A model generated the notes under the pieces. It did not search any database. It saw only the letters and a program-made list of their open reading frames with translations, and had not been told where the DNA came from. A stretch of DNA of 15,433 nt from Bacillota bacterium (lineage in GTDB: Bacteria; Bacillota; Clostridia; Lachnospirales; Lachnospiraceae), in assembly GCA_023415595.1 (NCBI GenBank), contig JAEZJW010000019.1, forward strand, positions 1-15,433, read 5' to 3'. Shown here piece after piece: positions 1 to 7,519 of this stretch (position 1 is its first letter; each line of letters begins with the position of its first letter). The translations under genes were made by a program, and so were the position numbers.

Positions 1-1382
1 GCAAGCCACTTCTAAAAAAGCTTGTACATAAGCTTTCGGAACAATACGGGTATGTGTCTGTACTGGGCACCGATACCAAGGGAAAGAGCTTTAGGGTAAG
101 CAGAACCGGAATTGAAGTAAATGATTATATATTTACCGAACGGGGTTTTGTTGTCCGAATCCATAACGGTGTGAATTATTCTGAGTATTCCTTTAATGAA
201 ATCAACGAGGATAAGTTTAATTCCATTATCGAAGATATTCATCATAAATTAAACAAGCTGGCAGACGGTATTAAAGTAAATTCGTATAAAATAATCGAAG
301 AAGAGGAGCTGGATAGAAGCTTCCTGGGTGAGGTGGATATCGATCCTGAGCAGATCAGCCCGGAGCAGGTGGTCCGGGACCTGACCGCCATCAGGGATGC
401 AGCCCTGAAAACATCGGATCTGCTCGTGAACTTCCATGCCAATTACAGCTATATCCACGTCTCTAAAATTTTCATCTCGGCGAAGAAGGATCTGGAACAA
501 TCCTATATTCTGGGAGAAGGATTACTAAACTCCATAGCCCGCAGAGAGGATAAGGTGAAATATTTCTTTGCTCCGGTATCGGGAATGAGGGGCTATGAAG
601 TTGTTCGCGAGTTGCAGGAACAGTATCCGAAGGTAATCGATCAGAGCATCCGGCTGCTAGATTCGAAAACAGTGGTTCCCGGTGAGTATGAGGTCGTCTG
701 TTCTCCGGACATTGCCGGATTAATCGCGCATGAAGCCTTCGGACATGGGGTGGAGATGGACATGTTCGTGAAGGGCAGAGCAAAGGGAGCAGAGTATCTG
801 GGTAAGCAGGTGGCTTCCATTAAGACAACCTTACATGAGGGAGCGGCAGCCGCATGGCATATGTCCTCCTATCTCTTCGATGACGAAGGTACGCTGGGTA
901 CGGATACGACTGTAATTAAGGAGGGTATCCTCCAGACAGGAATCTCTGATCTGCTCTCTGCCCTACAGCTGGGAACAGTACCCACCGGTAACGGGAAGAG
1001 AGAAACCTTTGAGCGGAAGGCTTATGCCAGGATGACGAACACCTTCTTTGCGGCGGGAACTGACCGGTATGAGGACATGATTGCCTCGGTACAAAAGGGT
1101 TATCTGATTGAAGGTATGTACAGTGGAATGGAGGATCCGAAGAACTGGGGGATCCAGTGCATTGCATTGGTCGGAAGTGAGATTATCGATGGAAAGCTTA
1201 CCGGGAATCTGATTTCACCGGTGATCATGACCGGGTATGTTCCGGAAGTGCTGAACTCGATCAGTATGGTATCGGAGGAAGTTTTTCTGGATGGAGTAGG
1301 ATATTGCGGCAAAGGGCATAAGGAACTCGTAAAGACGGCAAATGGCGGTCCTTACATCAAAACGAAAGTGAGGTTGGGTTAA
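1..1382 (+). CDS. tldD: TldD-family zinc metallopeptidase, 5' end missing
   Basis: The reading frame is open from base 3, so the gene begins before the window; a GTG at 54 is only an internal codon, because the frame continues upstream without a stop. About 460 residues are visible. The zinc motif HExxxH of the TldD family is at 729-746 (HEAFGHGVE), and a Cys near the C-terminus in GYCGKG fits the family's third metal ligand. TldD forms a heterodimer with TldE/PmbA and degrades unfolded or modified peptides in the cytoplasm (known examples: CcdA antitoxin decay, microcin B17 maturation). The stop codon overlaps the next gene's start (TAATG), so the pair is translationally coupled. Its peptide substrate cannot be inferred; no RiPP precursor gene is visible nearby. 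Confidence 0.93.
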   Translation, partial: KPLLKKLVHKLSEQYGYVSVLGTDTKGKSFRVSRTGIEVNDYIFTERGFVVRIHNGVNYSEYSFNEINEDKFNSIIEDIHHKLNKLADGIKVNSYKIIEEEELDRSFLGEVDIDPEQISPEQVVRDLTAIRDAALKTSDLLVNFHANYSYIHVSKIFISAKKDLEQSYILGEGLLNSIARREDKVKYFFAPVSGMRGYEVVRELQEQYPKVIDQSIRLLDSKTVVPGEYEVVCSPDIAGLIAHEAFGHGVEMDMFVKGRAKGAEYLGKQVASIKTTLHEGAAAAWHMSSYLFDDEGTLGTDTTVIKEGILQTGISDLLSALQLGTVPTGNGKRETFERKAYARMTNTFFAAGTDRYEDMIASVQKGYLIEGMYSGMEDPKNWGIQCIALVGSEIIDGKLTGNLISPVIMTGYVPEVLNSISMVSEEVFLDGVGYCGKGHKELVKTANGGPYIKTKVRLG

Positions 1383-2683
1383 TGCTGGATAAGATCATAA
1401 TGATTTTAAATAGTAAAAGGGATGTGATCAGCGGATACGTCATTACGGAAATTATGACGGAAGCCAGCGAGCTGTTCTTTATCCGCAGGAATGTGGAAAT
1501 GGACCGGGCAAAAAGGGTTCATCATTACAGTTTAACCGTGTACATAGATTTTGAGGATAACGGGACCCGTTATAAGGGCTCATCCACAACAAAGCTCCAT
1601 CCAACCATGAGTGAGGAAGAGATCCGAAAAGCAGTGGAGGATGCGGCCTTTGCAGCAAGGTTTGCCAAGAACCCCTATTATCCGTTGGTGAAGCCATCTT
1701 CTTATCGTAAGACGGAGCCCGGCAGCTTCTCTGAGGAGAGCCTGTCTTACTATATGAACCTGCTGACGGAAGCGGTCTATAAGAACGATCAGTTTGAGAA
1801 GGGCGGTATTAATTCCTGTGAGATATTCCTTAACAGGATCTACTCCCATGTGGTGAATTCGGAGGGGGTTGATGAAGATGCCGTTACCTATAACTGTATG
1901 GTGGAATTCATCACATGCTGGAAGGAAGAAGGGGAGGAGATTGAGCTTTATAAGTGTCTTAATTTCTCTGAATTTGAACCGGATACGATCACGGGAGAAG
2001 TAGATGAAATGATCCGATTAAGCAGGGAGAAGGCAGTTGCGAAGCCAATGCCTTCCTTAGGAAAAGCAGCAGTACTCCTCACCAGGGATGCTGTAAAGGA
2101 CTTCTTCTCCTATTATTGCACGAAAAGCAATGCTGCTTCCGTATATAACCGCAGCTCCATCTGGCAGATCGGTGATAAGATTCAGGGGGAAGAAGTGGAG
2201 GGAGACCGGATTACTTTAAAACTGGATCCCTATCTGGTGGGTTCCACGTACTCCAAGGGCTTTGATGAGGATGGCTTCCCGGTAAAGCCGGTAACCATAT
2301 TGGAGAACGGCATTTTGAAGCGATACATTGCGAACACCCGTTATGCACATTATATGGGTGTAGAACCTACCGGTTCCATCCGCAACATGGTGGTAAGCCC
2401 AGGCAGCAGGAGCTTAAGGGAACTGAAGCAGGAGCCTTACTTTGAGGTGGCTTCCTTCTCCGATTTTAACGTCGATCCGGTGACGGGTGATTTTGGCGGA
2501 GAGGTTCGGCTTGGGTGGTATTATGATGGTGAAAGGACGATACCATTAACCGGTGGTGCGGTAACCGGCAATATCAATGAACTGCATCGGGAACTGTATC
2601 TATCCGCGGAGCTTCAGAAGGATAATCACTATGAAGGACCTGCTGCGGTTAAAATCATGAATATGAATGTCAGTGGGCTATAG
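1382..2683 (+). CDS. pmbA: TldE/PmbA-type partner of TldD peptidase
   Basis: This 433-residue protein has the length and C-terminal pattern of PmbA/TldE (RNMVVSPGSRS and GGAVTGNI segments) but no HExxxH motif, as known for TldE, whose role is to complete the TldD chamber. The ATG overlaps the TldD stop by one base. There is no strong independent ribosome binding site, so reinitiation after tldD is likely. The unit ends at the hairpin at 2693-2754. TldE identity follows from family pattern and partner; the split into two homologous subunits is typical of bacterial TldDE pairs. Confidence 0.9.
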   Translation: MLDKIIMILNSKRDVISGYVITEIMTEASELFFIRRNVEMDRAKRVHHYSLTVYIDFEDNGTRYKGSSTTKLHPTMSEEEIRKAVEDAAFAARFAKNPYYPLVKPSSYRKTEPGSFSEESLSYYMNLLTEAVYKNDQFEKGGINSCEIFLNRIYSHVVNSEGVDEDAVTYNCMVEFITCWKEEGEEIELYKCLNFSEFEPDTITGEVDEMIRLSREKAVAKPMPSLGKAAVLLTRDAVKDFFSYYCTKSNAASVYNRSSIWQIGDKIQGEEVEGDRITLKLDPYLVGSTYSKGFDEDGFPVKPVTILENGILKRYIANTRYAHYMGVEPTGSIRNMVVSPGSRSLRELKQEPYFEVASFSDFNVDPVTGDFGGEVRLGWYYDGERTIPLTGGAVTGNINELHRELYLSAELQKDNHYEGPAAVKIMNMNVSGL

Positions 2684-2692
2684 ATTAAGATA

Positions 2693-2754
2693 AAAAACAC
2701 CTCTTTGCCGAACAGAAAGCTTTCTAATGTTTCTGCCGGCGGAGAGGTGTTTTT
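2693..2754. terminator. Bidirectional Rho-independent terminator
   Basis: A perfect 12-bp outer stem (AAAAACACCTCT 2693-2704 with AGAGGTGTTTTT 2743-2754) continues inward through G-U and G-C pairs (2705-2710 with 2737-2742) and CAGAAA/TTTCTG. Both strands have a T-run after the stem, so it can end tldE on + and the propeller gene on -. It sits between the two convergent genes. Confidence 0.9.
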
Positions 2755-2760
2755 ATTCGG

Positions 2761-2780
2761 CAGGGTTATAAGATACCCTG
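2761..2780. other. Small hairpin between convergent genes
   Basis: CAGGGT (2761-2766) and ACCCTG (2775-2780) form a perfect 6-bp stem with an 8-nt loop, just downstream of the propeller gene's stop on the - strand. There is no T-run of its own; it probably assists or precedes the larger terminator. Confidence 0.45.
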
Positions 2781-2809
2781 TAACTTGGTTTTAGGTAGTC
2801 TGTTTCATC

Positions 2810-4018
2810 TTATCCTCTCCAGATATGCCAGAGATGATTATTCTGACCTGTAGCAAAGACATCAAGACGGTTACCTCCCCAGGATACGGCAGCAGGTTCA
2901 GAGGTTATTACTCCGCCAAGGTCCTGCCAGCCCGACCAGCGCCTGCCATCCCAGGTACGATAGATCAGCTGGTTCTGTCTCCCTCTTGCGAAGATCTCCA
3001 GGCGGTTTTCCCCGGTTGAGGCAGCTGCAGGACCGGAAGTAATCCGCCCACCGCCGAGATCCTCCCAATCGCTCCAGCGTCTTCCATCCCACCATTTGTG
3101 CCAGAGGCTTTCATTTTGTCCTCTTCCGAAGACGTCGATCCGATTTCGTCCCCAGGATACGGCAGCAGGGGAAGAAGTCAGAATACCGCCGAGGTCCTCC
3201 CAGTCATTCCAACGACTGCCATCCCACCATTTATGCCAAAGAGCCTGGTTCTGTCCGACACCGAAGACATCCAAACGATTTTCCTGCCAGGAGGCGACTG
3301 CCGGCGAGAAGTTCAAGATACCGCCGAGGTCTTCCCAGTCACTCCAGCGCCGGCCATCCCACCATTTATGCCAAAGGGCGCGATTCTGGCCGACACCAAA
3401 GATATCGATACGGTTCTGCCCCCAGGATACTGCAGCCGGTGCTGACAGGATGATACCGCCGAGGTCCTCCCAGTTACTCCAACGCCTGCCGTCCCACCAT
3501 ATGTGCCAGACCGCTTGATTTTGTCCTCTGGCGAAGACATCCAGACGGTTTGGCTGCCAGGAGGCTACCGCCGGTGCAGAGGTCAGAACACCTCCAAGAT
3601 CCTCCCAGTTACTCCAGCCTGCTGTCGGAGGGGCAGGAGGGGATGGCGGACCGGGAGGGGTAGGCGGGAACGGAGGGAAAGGAAAACCTGGCCGTGATTC
3701 AGGTTCCCTTCTCAGAATAATCACGATGATTGCCAGTAATAATTCACGGATTCGGTTATCCGGTATGCCAAAAGCTCTTAATGTAAAGTATACGGCATAG
3801 TTATTCCGTATCAGAGCATCCGTTAACTGCTCCGCTACCTCTGCCTCGGTACCTCTGTAATTATTTTCGTTCTGCAATACATAAGCCACAATGTTAGATA
3901 TGATTCGTCTGGAGATGGATCTTTGGATACCGTATCTTTGGAGCTCTGAATAGTAATCAGCAAATGACCTGTTCAGGGACGACATAATGCGGTTAATATT
4001 TCGTTGATCTTGAAACAT
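2810..4018 (-). CDS. Six-repeat lectin-like beta-propeller protein with helical N-domain
   Basis: This 402-residue protein has three parts. Residues 1-108 are a predicted helical, Arg/Asn-rich domain I do not recognise. Residues 109-131 are a proline-rich linker (PFPPFPPTPPGPP and similar). Residues 135-402 hold six tandem repeats of about 45 residues with the pattern W..WEDLGG....S.PA..SW..NR.D.F..GQN..LWH.WWDGRRW. The repeat resembles the DUF346/PLL-type lectin propeller family, which binds fucose or methylated sugars at sites between blades; that is family knowledge, and here glycan binding is inferred. Known PLL has seven blades, so six is notable. There is no signal peptide or membrane segment. 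The ATG at 4018 follows AAAAGG with 9 nt spacing. Blade 5 is the most divergent and has one extra Gly. A spore-surface or other self-assembling location is possible (see promoter), but unproven. Confidence 0.88.
   Translation of the reverse strand: MFQDQRNINRIMSSLNRSFADYYSELQRYGIQRSISRRIISNIVAYVLQNENNYRGTEAEVAEQLTDALIRNNYAVYFTLRAFGIPDNRIRELLLAIIVIILRREPESRPGFPFPPFPPTPPGPPSPPAPPTAGWSNWEDLGGVLTSAPAVASWQPNRLDVFARGQNQAVWHIWWDGRRWSNWEDLGGIILSAPAAVSWGQNRIDIFGVGQNRALWHKWWDGRRWSDWEDLGGILNFSPAVASWQENRLDVFGVGQNQALWHKWWDGSRWNDWEDLGGILTSSPAAVSWGRNRIDVFGRGQNESLWHKWWDGRRWSDWEDLGGGRITSGPAAASTGENRLEIFARGRQNQLIYRTWDGRRWSGWQDLGGVITSEPAAVSWGGNRLDVFATGQNNHLWHIWRG
2813..3616 (-). repeat. Six in-frame tandem repeats of about 135 bp
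   Basis: The propeller blades of the lectin-like gene are highly similar at DNA level too; for example, the segments encoding WWDGRRWSDWEDLGG recur with few changes. Such similarity suggests recent duplication or gene conversion among blades. It also causes long spurious open frames on the opposite strand. Confidence 0.9.
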
Positions 4019-4048
4019 AAAAATCAGCCTTTTCTATAACGATCATTC

Positions 4049-4075
4049 TATTATATGTGAAAAATTCATAAGTGT
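4049..4075 (-). promoter_or_regulatory. Candidate promoter of propeller gene, sigma-K-like or sigma-A
   Basis: Read on the - strand, the sequence CATATAATA (4057-4049) matches the sigma-K -10 pattern CATAnnnTA, and an AC sits 16 bases upstream (4075-4074), as in the AC-N16-CATA consensus for mother-cell sporulation promoters. The same bases contain TATAAT, so a vegetative promoter with a poor -35 is the alternative. It lies about 30-40 bp before the start codon. The assignment is from motif reading only. Confidence 0.4.
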
Positions 4076-4177
4076 TATCCGGCTGATTCGATCGGAGGGA
4101 TGTCACATAAATAGTCAATAAATCCACAAAATTAGCAATTACTATTTTAAGGGAAATATTTATAGGAAAAATCGGGT

Positions 4178-4232
4178 AAAAAATATCCCAGGAGGCTGGA
4201 CCGGTTTACGGTTAAGCAATCCTGGGATTATT
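4178..4232 (-). terminator. Rho-independent terminator of serS
   Basis: A perfect 9-bp stem pairs 4220-4228 with 4185-4193 (ATCCCAGGA/TCCTGGGAT). On the - strand it is followed by a six-T tract (4183-4178). It begins about 10 bases after the serS stop codon at 4238. Confidence 0.88.
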
Positions 4233-4237
4233 TATTC

Positions 4238-5515
4238 CTACTTGATGAGGGTCATTCCACCCATATATGGTTGCAGGGCAACAGGGATATTGATGGTGCC
4301 GTCAGCATTCATATTATTTTCCAGGAATGCGATCAGCATTCTCGGAGGAGCTACCACTGTATTATTCAGGGTGTGGGCAAAGTATTTGCCATCCTCTCCA
4401 TTCACGCGGATCTTTAAGCGTCTTGCCTGTGCATCCCCTAAGTTGGAGCAGCTGCCGACCTCGAAGTACTTCTTCTGTCTCGGAGACCAGGCTTCCACAT
4501 CGACGGATTTTACCTTCAGGTCGGCCAAGTCACCGGAGCAGCACTCCAGTGTTCTAACGGGAATATCCAGGGAACAGAACAGATCCACGGTATTCTGCCA
4601 CAATACGTCAAACCACTTCATGCTGTCCTCCGGCTTACATACCACGATCATTTCCTGCTTTTCAAACTGATGGATGCGATAGACTCCTCTTTCCTCAAGT
4701 CCATGGGCACCCTTCTCCTTACGGAAGCAGGGAGAGTAGCTGGTAAGGGTCTGGGGCAGGGAGGTCTCGGGCAGGATCGTATCGATGAACTTGCCAATCA
4801 TGGAGTGCTCACTGGTACCGATCAGGAATAAGTCTTCTCCTTCTATCTTATACATCATGGCTTCCATCTCGGCAAAGCTCATGACACCGGTAACGACATC
4901 GCTGCGGATCATGAACGGAGGGATGCAATAGGTAAAGCCACGGTTAATCATGAAATCTCTGGCATAGGAGATCACTGCGGAATGAAGCCTTGCGATATCA
5001 CCCATCAGGTAGTAGAAGCCGTTGCCGGCAACCTTTCTCGCACTGTCCAGGTCAATACCGTTAAATTTCTCCATGATTTCTGTATGGTAAGGAACCTCGA
5101 AATCCGGAACCACAGGCTCGCCGTAACGTTTCACCTCAACATTTTCACTGTCATCCTTACCGATCGGTACGCTGGGATCTATGATATTCGGAATGGTCAT
5201 CATAATCTTTTTGATCTTCTCTTCCAGCTCTGCTTCACTGGCTTCTAACACGGCCAGCCGTTCCGATTCTTCGGTCACCAGCTTCTTCATGGCTTCGGCT
5301 TCTTCTCTCTTCCCCTGTGCCATTAATCCGCCGATCTGTTTGGAGATCTTATTTCTCTCGAAGCGAAGGTTATCAGCCTCCTGCTTTGCATTTCGGTTCT
5401 CCGCATCCAGTGCGATTACCTCATCCACCAGTCCAAGCTTATGGTCCTGAAATTTGTTCCGGATATTCTGCTTCACCAGCTCCGGGTTCTCTCTTACGAA
5501 TTTTAAATCAAGCAT
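4238..5515 (-). CDS. serS: Seryl-tRNA synthetase
   Basis: The product (425 residues) charges tRNA-Ser with serine in the cytoplasm. The N-terminus MLDLKFVRENPELV and the following two-helix coiled-coil arm (about residues 30-100, rich in Glu/Lys/Arg) are standard for bacterial SerRS. Class II motifs follow: motif 2 in CFRKEKGAHGLEERGVYRIHQFEKQE, described here by its key FRKE and RxHQF residues, and motif 3 in the C-terminal NNTVVAPPRMLIAFLEN with its Arg. The ATG at 5515 is chosen because AGGAGG lies 6 nt upstream; a TTG at 5530 overlaps that site and is not a likely start. Expression is controlled by the T-box leader upstream. Length and motifs are normal. Confidence 0.97.
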   Translation of the reverse strand: MLDLKFVRENPELVKQNIRNKFQDHKLGLVDEVIALDAENRNAKQEADNLRFERNKISKQIGGLMAQGKREEAEAMKKLVTEESERLAVLEASEAELEEKIKKIMMTIPNIIDPSVPIGKDDSENVEVKRYGEPVVPDFEVPYHTEIMEKFNGIDLDSARKVAGNGFYYLMGDIARLHSAVISYARDFMINRGFTYCIPPFMIRSDVVTGVMSFAEMEAMMYKIEGEDLFLIGTSEHSMIGKFIDTILPETSLPQTLTSYSPCFRKEKGAHGLEERGVYRIHQFEKQEMIVVCKPEDSMKWFDVLWQNTVDLFCSLDIPVRTLECCSGDLADLKVKSVDVEAWSPRQKKYFEVGSCSNLGDAQARRLKIRVNGEDGKYFAHTLNNTVVAPPRMLIAFLENNMNADGTINIPVALQPYMGGMTLIK

Positions 5516-5586
5516 AGTTTTCCTCCTCAAACGTAATTCTAATAGGATAGATGTAGCGGGTGTTCCGGTTCAGGTGTTAAAGTTTC

Positions 5587-5722
5587 CGTATAGGAGTAAG
5601 GGGTCAAAAGGTGCTTCGCACTTTTTCCAGATACAATAGATTGCTATTACAAGCGAGCTTGCATAGCAATCTATTGTATCCGGAAAGCACCGCAGGTGCT
5701 TTTGACATCTTACTCCTATACG
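5587..5722. repeat. 136-nt imperfect palindrome (MITE-like or leader hairpin)
   Basis: The ends CGTATAGGAGTAAG (5587-5600) and CTTACTCCTATACG (5709-5722) are perfect 14-bp inverted repeats. They continue through GTCAAAAG/CTTTTGAC (5603-5610, 5699-5706), an asymmetric middle where each arm holds its own small hairpin (right arm AAAGCACC-GCA-GGTGCTTT, 5684-5702), then a perfect 18-bp pairing (5630-5647 with 5663-5680) and a terminal CAAGC/GCTTG hairpin. It lies inside the serS transcript between the T-box terminator T-run and the start codon. Terminal inverted repeats without a coding frame fit a small non-autonomous element or dispersed palindromic repeat; no clear target-site duplication is seen. 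Confidence 0.75.
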
Positions 5723-5952
5723 AAAAAAATACCCCCGATCCCAGAACTCATGGGACGGAAGGTATCCGCGTTGCCACCCAAATTGCAGTATAAACCTGCC
5801 ACTCGAAAGTAAGATAAAGGTTACTAACCTTTGGCTTCTCGCCAATAGCTCCAAAAGTGGAAGGATTTCGTCCATCGCCGGTTCGCACCAACCACCGGCT
5901 CTCTGCAGAATTCTGAAATCGTAGCTTTTATCAACGCTATACACTCTTTATT
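5723..5952 (-). promoter_or_regulatory. Serine T-box leader controlling serS
   Basis: Read on the - strand, the leader carries the conserved T-box GGGTGGCAACGCGG (about 5780-5767), which pairs with the uncharged tRNA acceptor end. Just after it is a terminator: ATACC and GGGGTAT arms with an inner TCCCA/TGGGA stem, then seven Ts (5729-5723). Upstream is a Stem I in which GATTTC and GAAATC pair around an AGAGAG...GGTTGGTGCGAACC distal part. On its 3' side the specifier loop contains CTTCCACTT, giving the Ser codon UCC at 5861-5859 followed by a purine, as usual. Uncharged tRNA-Ser would stabilise the antiterminator and allow serS transcription. The class is certain; the exact specifier position is read by eye. 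Confidence 0.9.
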
Positions 5953-5959
5953 TTTACCA

Positions 5960-5988
5960 ATTATAAACCCTTTTATTGCTTTCCGCAA
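5960..5988 (-). promoter_or_regulatory. Vegetative promoter of serS leader
   Basis: On the - strand TTGCGG (5988-5983) and TATAAT (5965-5960) are separated by 17 bp. The predicted transcript start is near 5952, just upstream of T-box Stem I. Confidence 0.75.
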
Positions 5989-6073
5989 GCAAAAACTTAT
6001 TTTGAACAGCTTCTATCATACAGTGAGATCCCCTTTACACGGAGGGCTAAGTGGGTAATTGTGCATTATTCCC

Positions 6074-6089
6074 ATAAACAAAAGTTTAT
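6074..6089. promoter_or_regulatory. Inverted repeat upstream of the operon promoter
   Basis: ATAAAC (6074-6079) and GTTTAT (6084-6089) form a perfect 6-bp inverted repeat with a 4-nt spacer, about 24 bp before the -35 box. It could be an activator or second operator site, or chance in AT-rich DNA. Confidence 0.25.
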
Positions 6090-6112
6090 TGAATAAATTT
6101 TTATACAAGTTG

Positions 6113-6141
6113 TTGACAGGATGGATCGTAAGTGGTAGTAT
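6113..6141 (+). promoter_or_regulatory. Promoter of the sugar transport/catabolic operon
   Basis: TTGACA (6113-6118) and TAGTAT (6136-6141) are separated by 17 bp, a near-consensus sigma-A promoter. Transcription would start near 6148, giving a leader of about 75 nt before the receptor gene. The preceding 5990-6112 stretch is AT-rich and holds no gene. Confidence 0.82.
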
Positions 6142-6151
6142 TTACATGTAA
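6142..6151. promoter_or_regulatory. Palindrome TTACATGTAA at the start site, candidate operator
   Basis: A perfect 10-bp palindrome lies directly after the -10 box and covers the predicted start of transcription, where a repressor would block RNA polymerase. The GntR-type gene at the far end of the cluster is a natural candidate binder, but this is inference; GntR operators are often short AT-rich palindromes of this kind. Confidence 0.4.
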
Positions 6152-6222
6152 CAAATATATTGTATCCAATATCCAAACTAAAAATCATTGGAGAAGGCAC
6201 AACTTATAAGGAGGTAGCAAAG

Positions 6223-7377
6223 ATGAAAAAATCAATATCAAGGTTATTGACAATTGTTGCAATAACAATGATATGCTGTATTGCATTAATAGGCTGCAGT
6301 ACACCAAAGCAGAATGAGAAGACTGATGGGACCGCAAAGGATGGACAGAAGACAGAAACGAATGCAGGAGATAAGCAGGACGAAACCAAAGGTACGGATA
6401 CTGCAAAGGACGCGGAGCCTGTATCTGATACTAAACTGCCGATCAGCGGAATTGGGGCCATTGTCAGCACTGAGGTAAAAGCAGCAAGCTCTTATAAAAT
6501 TGGTTATATTGCAAAGAATACAACAAACCCGTACATGGTTGCCCAGGCAAAGGGTGTTGAATATGCCGGTGAGGTTATGGGGTTTGAAGCCATCACACAG
6601 GCACCTGCCACAGCGGATAGCGTGGAAGAGCAGGTTAAAATTATGGAAGACATGATTCAGCAGGGAGTTAAGGCAATTATCGTGCATTGTGCCGACTCCA
6701 ACGGAATTATGCCCGGTGTCAGAAAAGCTCAGGATGCCGGCATCATCGTTCTTACCATTGGTACCCCTGCAGCAGAGCCTACCTTCTTAAGAACGGGTGT
6801 TAACTACAGGGAAACCGGCGAAGTAATTGCTGAACAAATTGCAGAGAAGCTTGGCGGCAAGGGAAATGTCATCATCTTAGAGGGACCTCCGGGAGCAGCC
6901 AACGCCATTGAGAGACTGAACGGTATCAACGATACCTTTGCAAAATACCCCGACATTAAGATCGTTGCATCCCAAACAGCTAATTTTAAGAGAACAGAGG
7001 GTATGCAGGTTACAGAGAACCTAATTCAGAAATATACCGATGTCAATGCAATCATCGGAATGAACGATGAAAGTGCCTTAGGAGCCGTACAGGCATTAAA
7101 GGCTGCAGGCATGAGCGATGTTATCGTAGGCGGCTTTGACGGAAGTGCCGATGCAACAGCAGCAGTTGAAGCTGGTGACCTTGATGTGACTTATAATACC
7201 GATCCCTATGGTTCAGGCTTTATTGCTTGTGCATATGCAGTAAAGTACTTAAATGACGGTACTACACCTCCCAGCGATTTTGTACCGTTCCCTTCCGCAG
7301 CAGACAAGCCTTTGATTACCGCAGATACTGTAGCTGAGTATAAGGATAAGATTGCCTGGTGGAAAGTAGTTCAATAA
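6223..7377 (+). CDS. Lipoprotein sugar-binding receptor of ABC transporter (RbsB-like)
   Basis: The 384-residue product captures a sugar-like ligand at the cell surface and delivers it to the permeases. It starts at ATG 6223 because AAGGAGG (6208-6214) lies 8 nt upstream; the frame extends back to 6160 without such a site. A lipoprotein signal peptide ends at LIGC (Cys25). A charged, low-complexity Lys/Asp/Thr linker (about 26-75) follows, then a periplasmic-binding-protein type 1 domain of the ribose/galactose group (from about residue 91), with IGYIAKNTTNPYM at its start, the GVKAIIVHCAD region, and the ILEGPPGAANAIERLNG and VGGFDGSADA segments. It heads the operon and is followed by the ATPase and two permeases. 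Its ligand cannot be told from sequence; the downstream enzymes suggest a small polyol, sugar or lactone. Confidence 0.94.
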   Translation: MKKSISRLLTIVAITMICCIALIGCSTPKQNEKTDGTAKDGQKTETNAGDKQDETKGTDTAKDAEPVSDTKLPISGIGAIVSTEVKAASSYKIGYIAKNTTNPYMVAQAKGVEYAGEVMGFEAITQAPATADSVEEQVKIMEDMIQQGVKAIIVHCADSNGIMPGVRKAQDAGIIVLTIGTPAAEPTFLRTGVNYRETGEVIAEQIAEKLGGKGNVIILEGPPGAANAIERLNGINDTFAKYPDIKIVASQTANFKRTEGMQVTENLIQKYTDVNAIIGMNDESALGAVQALKAAGMSDVIVGGFDGSADATAAVEAGDLDVTYNTDPYGSGFIACAYAVKYLNDGTTPPSDFVPFPSAADKPLITADTVAEYKDKIAWWKVVQ

Positions 7378-7392
7378 TCTGTTATCAAGTAG

Positions 7393-7408
7393 CAGCAGTG
7401 AGCTGCTG
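7393..7408 (+). other. Intercistronic hairpin after receptor gene
   Basis: CAGCAG (7393-7398) and CTGCTG (7403-7408) make a 6-bp stem with a 4-nt loop, 15 nt after the receptor stop. No T-run follows, so it more likely protects the abundant receptor mRNA or slows transcription than fully stops it. The 142-nt gap to the ATPase gene otherwise contains no gene. Confidence 0.5.
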
Positions 7409-7519
7409 TAAAACAAGGGATATCCAAGGTATTGACGGGAATCTGCTCCATCCATTTACATAATGAAGTTTTGCAGCAGCTCTATAAGAAATCTCGGTAC
7501 TACCGGAAGAGGTGAAACA

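Noticed and set aside
1..2683. TldDE pair as part of a RiPP (microcin-like) cluster
   Set aside because: No precursor peptide, modification enzyme or exporter is visible next to it; TldDE pairs are common housekeeping genes.
3096..3518. Long + strand open frames opposite the propeller gene
   Set aside because: They arise from the repeated, stop-poor antisense of the six blades; they lack ribosome binding sites and have repeat-like, low-quality protein sequence.
5587..5722. CRISPR array or phage attachment site
   Set aside because: There is a single inverted repeat with no regularly spaced direct repeats, integrase or tRNA gene.
5570..5944. A 124-codon - strand frame across the serS leader
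   Set aside because: It runs through the T-box, terminator and palindrome, which explain the sequence; no family resemblance or ribosome binding site.
7434..7470. Possible internal promoter (TTGACG-like -35) before the ATPase gene
   Set aside because: No acceptable -10 box at 16-18 bp spacing.
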